DNA from: Niastella sp. OAS944
GTDB taxonomy: Bacteria; Bacteroidota; Bacteroidia; Chitinophagales; Chitinophagaceae
DNA: 64,000 nucleotides
Assembly (NCBI GenBank): GCA_024809215.1
Contig: JANUBW010000008.1
Location: 124,001 to 188,000 of the forward strand
Direction: 5' to 3'
The notes under the pieces are model-generated. The model was not told the DNA's origin and made no database searches. It saw only the letters and a list, made by a program, of their open reading frames with translations. Positions 59,128-64,000 of this stretch are shown piece by piece. Position 1 is the first letter of the stretch. Each line of letters opens with the position of its first letter. Both the position numbers and the translations under genes were made by a program.

Positions 59128-60363
59128 ATGAAAAAAATTTCTATCGTATTCGTCCTGACTATAATGTTATTTGCATTATCATGCTCTAAATCCTCCCCAG
59201 GTGTAGAACAACCAACGCAAACCCCGGTGCCTGAAAAAAGCAGTGCTAAAAGTATAACCGAGTTTTCGGTAATGAATATGCAGGCCAGCATTGTTGATTC
59301 AACCAATAGCATCACCCTGGTGCTGCCTCCTGGTACTACACTTAATAAGCTTACGCCGTATGTAACAGTTTCTGGCAAAGCTACCGTATCACCTGCCTCG
59401 CTGGCAGAGGTTGATTTCACTAATCCGGTGGTTTATACTGTAACGGCGGAGGATGGTACGCAGCGGAAATATACTGTGCGGGTCACTAACACCAAACGTA
59501 CCGAAAAAGAGATCAATCTATTCACCATCAACGGTCTTTACGGCAATATTAATAAAACCAACATGACCATTACGCTGCAAATGCCTGTTGGTACCGATAT
59601 AACCAGTCTGGCGCCTGAAATAAATATTTCAGACGGGGCCAAAGTGAGCCCTGCTTCCAGGGAGGTAATAAATTTTACCAATCCGGTAACTTACACGGTA
59701 ACTGCAGAAGATGGCGGCGTACAGAAATATACCGTTACCGTTACTGCGAAGAAAAGCAGTGAGAAAAATATCCTCTCTTTCAATCTCGACCATCCGAACC
59801 TTTCTGCTGACTACTATGGGGCCAGTGCAGATACGGTGATCGGCGTATTCAAGCCCACGGATAACGCCATTGATTTCTACTGCACAAAAGATGCTGTAAA
59901 TGGGCTGAGAAAAATTGTTCCTCTCATAAAAGTATCAGACAAAGCCACCATTAGCCCTGCCTCCGGTGTGGCTCAGGACTTTAACCTTCCGGTTACCTAC
60001 ACCATTACAGCTGAGGATGGTAGTAGCCGAACGGTAACAGTAACATTCAAACGTTTTGATTTGGGGTATGTAAATGCCGAAACTGTGAAAGCTACTTATC
60101 TGCGTCCCGGTAAAAACAGTTACGCAGTAGGCGAGGAGGTGATGGTAGATGTTACCGCCAACATGTATTGGGTGCTAACCAGGTCCAGTATAACGTATGT
60201 GAAATACCTGTCAGGTTCAACCCAGGTATCTGCTTTCCGCATCAAAAAAATGTATAGCGATGGCTCCCGCTTTTGGTTTGAATGTAAAGAGACAGGCAAC
60301 TATGATATGTATTTCATCTACGCCAATACCATTGGCCCTAAATTCAATGTGGTAATTAATTAA
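59128..60363 (+). CDS. Lipoprotein with three DUF5018-type beta-sandwich repeats
   Basis: From ATG 59128 (MKKISIVFVLTIMLFALSC, lipobox FALSC, Cys19) the protein has 411 residues. Three repeats of about 85-90 residues follow, each with the pattern I-x-x-F-x-(V/I)-x-x-x-x-(G/A)-x-I, then (P/K)-x-I-x-(V/I)S-x-x-A-(T/K)-(V/I)SPAS and PV-x-YTVTAEDG. The pattern is that of DUF5018 and other Ig-like domains common on Bacteroidota cell surfaces. The last 90 residues form a different, unrecognised domain. It probably sits on the outer surface of the cell. Confidence 0.8.
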   Translation: MKKISIVFVLTIMLFALSCSKSSPGVEQPTQTPVPEKSSAKSITEFSVMNMQASIVDSTNSITLVLPPGTTLNKLTPYVTVSGKATVSPASLAEVDFTNPVVYTVTAEDGTQRKYTVRVTNTKRTEKEINLFTINGLYGNINKTNMTITLQMPVGTDITSLAPEINISDGAKVSPASREVINFTNPVTYTVTAEDGGVQKYTVTVTAKKSSEKNILSFNLDHPNLSADYYGASADTVIGVFKPTDNAIDFYCTKDAVNGLRKIVPLIKVSDKATISPASGVAQDFNLPVTYTITAEDGSSRTVTVTFKRFDLGYVNAETVKATYLRPGKNSYAVGEEVMVDVTANMYWVLTRSSITYVKYLSGSTQVSAFRIKKMYSDGSRFWFECKETGNYDMYFIYANTIGPKFNVVIN

Positions 60364-60384
60364 ACGATATTAGACACAAATTTT

Positions 60385-60415
60385 AAGCCTCTGATCATTC
60401 AGAGGCTTTTCTTTT
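60385..60415. terminator. Bidirectional terminator overlapping the P450 stop region
   Basis: AAGCCTCTGA (60385-60394) and TCAGAGGCTT (60399-60408) pair perfectly with a 4-nt TCAT loop, followed by TTCTTTT. The hairpin overlaps the last codons and stop of the leftward P450 gene and lies 22 bp beyond the lipoprotein stop. Confidence 0.8.
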
Positions 60416-61730
60416 GGATTGTTAAAACAACTTTATCAGGCCTGAGTGTAATTAACGCCTTCATTGCTGGTACCTGGCCGGAAGGCCTTATTTGAAATTC
60501 TTTTAAAAAAGTATATAAGAAGAAACACATTTCAACCATGGCGAAATTATTCCCGATGCACATTCTTGGCCCAGCCCCAAAGGGGAAAAAATATTTTGAT
60601 CTTGCCAATTTAGGATCATTAATAAAGCGTTGAGGTTTAAAAGCCAGGGGATCGTCCCAAATATTCTTATCCCTGTGCAAGCCAAAGAAGAAAGGTATAA
60701 TGATCGTTTTTGCGGGAAATGAAAAATCTCCGATCTGGTCATCTTCAACAGCCACGCGCTCTGTCATCCAGGCTGCAGGGTACAAACGCATGCCCTCATG
60801 GATGGTTGCTTTCAAATATTCATTAGACATGCAATCACCAATGTTCTTCCCGGCAAATGAAGCAATTAATTGTTCCAGTACTTCCTGGTTACACGCAAGC
60901 AGATACAATAACCAGGAAAGTGTATTGGCTGTTGTTTCGTGCCCCGCAAAGATCAGTATCAGCACTTCATCTATAACTTGTTCCTCTGACATTTTCTCAC
61001 CGGTATTCTCATCGGTACAGCTTAGCAGCATATCCAGCAGATCGCAATTTTCTTTATTTTCAGTCTTTCGTTGATCGATGATACCCCTGATTATTTCCCG
61101 TAACCTGTTTGCTTTTTTAAGGCTTACATTTTTCGCTCCTGTTAGTGGATAAAATAACCGGCTTAATGGTTGATTGGTATCCCTGATTAAAAACTCCTGT
61201 ATGTCGCTGAAGATCTCGCTTATTTCTGTAATGATCTCAGGAGGCAAGGGTATGTTGAATATTGATTTTAACAGCACATTGAAAGAGAGCCCATGAACAA
61301 GGGGATATACATCAACACGATCTCCGGCAGGGAATGCTGTTAGATACTTCGCAATAGTTTTAATCATGATACTTTGAAGCTCCTGTAGTTTTTCCTTATG
61401 AAAGGCAGGTTGTATCATTCTTCTTTGCTTTAGCCAAAAGTTCCCGTTTGAAAAAAGAATTCCATTACCCATGAACCTTGAGGCACTTTTTGCTATGGCC
61501 GATTTGTTGTAGTTTTTATGATTCTCTTTTAAGATGTAGTTAATGAGATCGGGGTTTTGAGTAATGATAATTTTCCTGTTTAAACCTAATGAAGCCGTAT
61601 AGGTTCCAGAAAAGAGCGTCATGTTTTTAACCACAGCTTTAATGGGATCCTTTAAAAACGTACCTGACCTTATTGCTGTCTGTAATAAAGAAAATCCTGC
61701 CGGAAGACGATACTTTTTAGGGTTGCTCAT
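60399..61730 (-). CDS. Cytochrome P450
   Basis: This 443-residue protein has all conserved P450 elements: the I-helix LILIFAGHETTANTLSWLLYLL with the oxygen-binding AGHETT, the K-helix ExxR in TIHEGMRLYP and the heme loop FFPFGAGPRMCIGNNF with Cys391 as the axial ligand. It is of the soluble bacterial type and needs external reductase partners, which I do not see here. It hydroxylates or oxidises an unknown substrate, possibly a lipid. The upstream flavoprotein gene is on the same strand, 67 bp away, so they may form an operon. Confidence 0.9.
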   Translation of the reverse strand: MSNPKKYRLPAGFSLLQTAIRSGTFLKDPIKAVVKNMTLFSGTYTASLGLNRKIIITQNPDLINYILKENHKNYNKSAIAKSASRFMGNGILFSNGNFWLKQRRMIQPAFHKEKLQELQSIMIKTIAKYLTAFPAGDRVDVYPLVHGLSFNVLLKSIFNIPLPPEIITEISEIFSDIQEFLIRDTNQPLSRLFYPLTGAKNVSLKKANRLREIIRGIIDQRKTENKENCDLLDMLLSCTDENTGEKMSEEQVIDEVLILIFAGHETTANTLSWLLYLLACNQEVLEQLIASFAGKNIGDCMSNEYLKATIHEGMRLYPAAWMTERVAVEDDQIGDFSFPAKTIIIPFFFGLHRDKNIWDDPLAFKPQRFINDPKLARSKYFFPFGAGPRMCIGNNFAMVEMCFFLYTFLKEFQIRPSGQVPAMKALITLRPDKVVLTIQKKSL

Positions 61731-61797
61731 TTTCAGGAGTATTGAAACCTAAAATAGCAATTGTTAATTAATTTTCACGACTGCAATGTATAATCGC

Positions 61798-63405
61798 CTA
61801 TTTTTTTGTCTCTTCGTGATATTCCATTTCGGTATTGATAGACCAGATATTCGATTTGTCGGCAATGCCGGCAACAATATTGTCTACTGCTGTCATAGCC
61901 GTTAGCATAGAGTGGTCGGAATTGTTGTATTTGTGCATTCCATTGCGACCGATAAGGTATAGGTTTGGTAAACTGTCTACAAAGTTTCGAATAACATCAA
62001 AACGATCGTAGGTTCCAAAGTAGGCCGGATAGGTTTTCTCCATCCGGAGAACAGTAGCATCCAAAACGTCTTCCTTTCGGGCGAGCCCAATCTTTTCCAG
62101 TTCGATTATGGCTGTTTCCTTGATCACTTCTTCAGACAGGTTCCAAAAATCATCTTCTTTATTGCAAAAGTATTCCATGCCGATCCAGCTTGTTGCAGGG
62201 TCTTTTACCAGGAAAGGACTCCAATTGTTAAACAGCTGTAGCCGGCCCACCTTTACATCTTTTTCCTGTACGTAAATCCATGTATCCTCCAGGCTAAGTT
62301 TTTTGAAACCACCAGTTGCTTTATCCTGAGTAGAGAATTGTTTTAACAATAAACCAACCGTAATAAAATCACGGTATAACAAACCAGCCGCTACTTCTTT
62401 TACATCGTTTGGAACGTTACCTGACATGCCCCCAATAAGCTCATTAACGGGCATGGTAGAGAAAAAATAGTCGCCTTCCCAGGATTTAGTTTCCCCGGTT
62501 TGCGAATGAATAGATTGAATGGCTGAAACTCCGTCTTTATGATTTGCTATACTTGTAACTTTTTGATGGAAGATGATTTCACCGCCCATGCTTTCAATTT
62601 GCCGGGCAACTTCTTCCCAAAGCTGACCAGGTCCATGTTTGGGATAAAGAAAGCGTTCGATCTGACTGGTTTCCACATTTTTTTGCGCAATATCCCGGTC
62701 GTCTTTTTTCTTACGCTTTAGCGCATGTGCTACTGCTTTGGTTATGGATACTCCTTTGATCCTTTGCGCTCCCCATTCGGCGGATATTTCGTTACAATTA
62801 ACTCCCCAAACTTTTTCGGTATAATCTTTAAAAAAGGTCTTGTATAAGGTTTTTCCAAACCTATTTATCATAAAGTCTTCAAGCGTTCTTTCTTTTCTTC
62901 GGGGAAATAGCCTGGCAAATGTATAGGAGAAACCAATTTTCATGGTTAGCAGAATACCTAATTTGCGAAGGGTGTTAGGCGACAGATTGAGTGGATAATT
63001 AAAAAACTGGCGCAGGAAATAAATGCGCGATAAACGACGGCGCAACAACATTACCTTGTCCTTATCAAGCGGTGCAGTACCGGAAGCTCCTGTAGTATAT
63101 AAAGCGCGTGAGCGGTTCTGATAGTTAATGTTAACTTCACCTTCGGTAGTGGTTTCCAACGGCATAAAACGGAACCACCAATCCATAACCCTGTCTGATT
63201 TGGAGAAAAAACGATGCCCTCCAATATCAATACGGTTTCCCTTGTAATTAACGGTCTTGGATATCCCCCCAATGTCACCGGATCTTTCAAGGATTATTGG
63301 CTTTATGTTTGTCCGTGTCAGTAATTCATAGGCGGCTGTCAAACCCGCAGGTCCAGCCCCAATGATAATTGCTTTCTTGTTGTACTTAACAGTATCGTTT
63401 TTCAT
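61798..63405 (-). CDS. FAD-dependent oxidoreductase, amine oxidase/UDP-galactopyranose mutase-like
   Basis: This 535-residue protein begins with a Rossmann motif ([18 protein letters not shown]), then [15 protein letters not shown] and the substrate-side [15 protein letters not shown]. Also present are [28 protein letters not shown] and an end motif with [23 protein letters not shown]. The pattern is that of the NAD(P)-binding amine oxidase / UGM-like group often found with polysaccharide or lipid modification genes. The reaction cannot be given. It is upstream of the P450 in the same direction and divergent from the methyltransferase. Confidence 0.8.
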   Translation of the reverse strand: MKNDTVKYNKKAIIIGAGPAGLTAAYELLTRTNIKPIILERSGDIGGISKTVNYKGNRIDIGGHRFFSKSDRVMDWWFRFMPLETTTEGEVNINYQNRSRALYTTGASGTAPLDKDKVMLLRRRLSRIYFLRQFFNYPLNLSPNTLRKLGILLTMKIGFSYTFARLFPRRKERTLEDFMINRFGKTLYKTFFKDYTEKVWGVNCNEISAEWGAQRIKGVSITKAVAHALKRKKKDDRDIAQKNVETSQIERFLYPKHGPGQLWEEVARQIESMGGEIIFHQKVTSIANHKDGVSAIQSIHSQTGETKSWEGDYFFSTMPVNELIGGMSGNVPNDVKEVAAGLLYRDFITVGLLLKQFSTQDKATGGFKKLSLEDTWIYVQEKDVKVGRLQLFNNWSPFLVKDPATSWIGMEYFCNKEDDFWNLSEEVIKETAIIELEKIGLARKEDVLDATVLRMEKTYPAYFGTYDRFDVIRNFVDSLPNLYLIGRNGMHKYNNSDHSMLTAMTAVDNIVAGIADKSNIWSINTEMEYHEETKK

Positions 63406-63513
63406 GAATGCGACTGTGAAATTAATAAAATTCCGTCATTCCTATACTTACATGGCAACGGCAATGATCTTTTGACTAATAATCAGTATCTTCCACTATA
63501 AACCTTACTCCAT

Positions 63514-64000
63514 ATGACAGAAGAGATCAATCAACACCTGCCCACCGCCTATAAAGAAATTGACATTGCCACCAAATTGTCGGGCTTTACAATGGCCTCC
63601 GATATTTTAACCTGTTCATTACTACGTACGCTCGCTGCTTCCAAACCCGAGGGTAAGTTTTTAGAACTGGGTACCGGCTCGGGACTTTCAACATCATGGA
63701 TACTCGACGGAATGGATAATGATTCTACACTGGTCTCAATAGACAATGATCCTGGCTATTTAAAGATCGCCAGTGACCATTTAGGTCATGACGACCGCCT
63801 GAGCCTGGTGCTTGCAGACGGAGGCGAATGGCTGGCCGAGAACTGGTATCAAAAGTTCGATTATATCTTTGCCGATACCTGGCATGGCAAGTATCTTTTG
63901 TTAAACGAAGCACTGGCTATGTTAAAAAAAGGCGGACTGTATATCATTGATGATATGTTGCCGCAACCCAACTGGCCCGATGGGCACAATGAAAAGGCTA
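63514..64000 (+). CDS. SAM-dependent O-methyltransferase-like protein, 5' part (truncated by window)
   Basis: From ATG 63514 (MTEEINQHLPTAYKEIDIATKLSG) 162 codons are in the window, with no stop. The region has the class I methyltransferase motif FLELGTGSGLSTSWIL, an acidic residue at the end of the second strand (LVSIDNDPGYLKIA), a segment DYIFADTWHGKYLL and GGLYIIDDMLPQPNW, matching the O-methyltransferase/catechol-OMT-like group. It is divergent from the FAD oxidoreductase. The substrate is unknown. Confidence 0.8.
   Translation, partial: MTEEINQHLPTAYKEIDIATKLSGFTMASDILTCSLLRTLAASKPEGKFLELGTGSGLSTSWILDGMDNDSTLVSIDNDPGYLKIASDHLGHDDRLSLVLADGGEWLAENWYQKFDYIFADTWHGKYLLLNEALAMLKKGGLYIIDDMLPQPNWPDGHNEKA

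Overview
The window looks like a chromosomal segment of a Bacteroidota bacterium, most likely of the family Chitinophagaceae. The evidence is: secreted proteins ending in type IX secretion (T9SS) sorting tails; promoters of the Bacteroidota form TTTG-N19-TAnnTTTG (before rpsL, pgsA and rpsJ); A-rich starts without Shine-Dalgarno sequences; a paralogous pair of HEIGH metallopeptidase lipoproteins; and many short palindromic repeats between genes. The genus assignment is inference.

Layout. 1-3.6 kb: the 3' end of aroE, then a leftward operon (unknown protein, rdgB, ECF sigma factor, one-TM putative anti-sigma protein with a threefold repeat, hotdog thioesterase). 3.7-5.9 kb: ilvE, then rpsL-rpsG. 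6-11.4 kb: a 42-bp minisatellite, a secreted subtilase and two tandem HEIGH metallopeptidase lipoproteins; these sit between rpsG and fusA, which are adjacent in many bacteria. 13.7-20.8 kb: two large paralogous T9SS cargo proteins, each preceded by three copies of a 21-bp operator-like repeat at the same distance from a -7 box. 20.9-28 kb: a small YXWGXW-type protein, a DPP-IV peptidase, an acyltransferase, a pgsA-pgpA-sulfatase-like operon and a lipoprotein. 28-42 kb: an 11-bp phased repeat, rpsJ on its own, a structured leader, then the S10-spc cluster from rplC to secY and map. The usual continuation (infA, rpmJ, rpsM, rpsK, rpsD, rpoA, rplQ) is not in the window.

42-53.3 kb is mostly housekeeping: a BaiN-like flavoprotein, DinB-like protein, rpsA (S1), HAD phosphatase, SIMPL protein, PlsC-like acyltransferase, acyl-CoA thioesterase, dipeptide epimerase, proline dehydrogenase and dienelactone hydrolase. 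At 53.4 kb a tRNA-Val(GAC) gene starts an accessory stretch to about 59 kb. It carries degenerate copies of the tRNA 3' end and its terminator, with an S41 peptidase, a peroxiredoxin-like protein, a class C beta-lactamase-like hydrolase and two unrecognised, AT-rich, possibly immunity-type genes between them. 59-64 kb: a DUF5018-type lipoprotein, a cytochrome P450, an amine-oxidase/UGM-like flavoprotein and the start of an O-methyltransferase-like gene, possibly a small modification pathway.

The observations most worth a second look are the matched 21-bp repeat operators at 13.7 and 17.0 kb, the tRNA-Val hotspot with repeated tRNA-end modules, the 42-bp and 11-bp phased arrays, the separation of rpsJ from rplC by a strong terminator and a structured leader, and the palindromes inside the ribosomal-protein operon.
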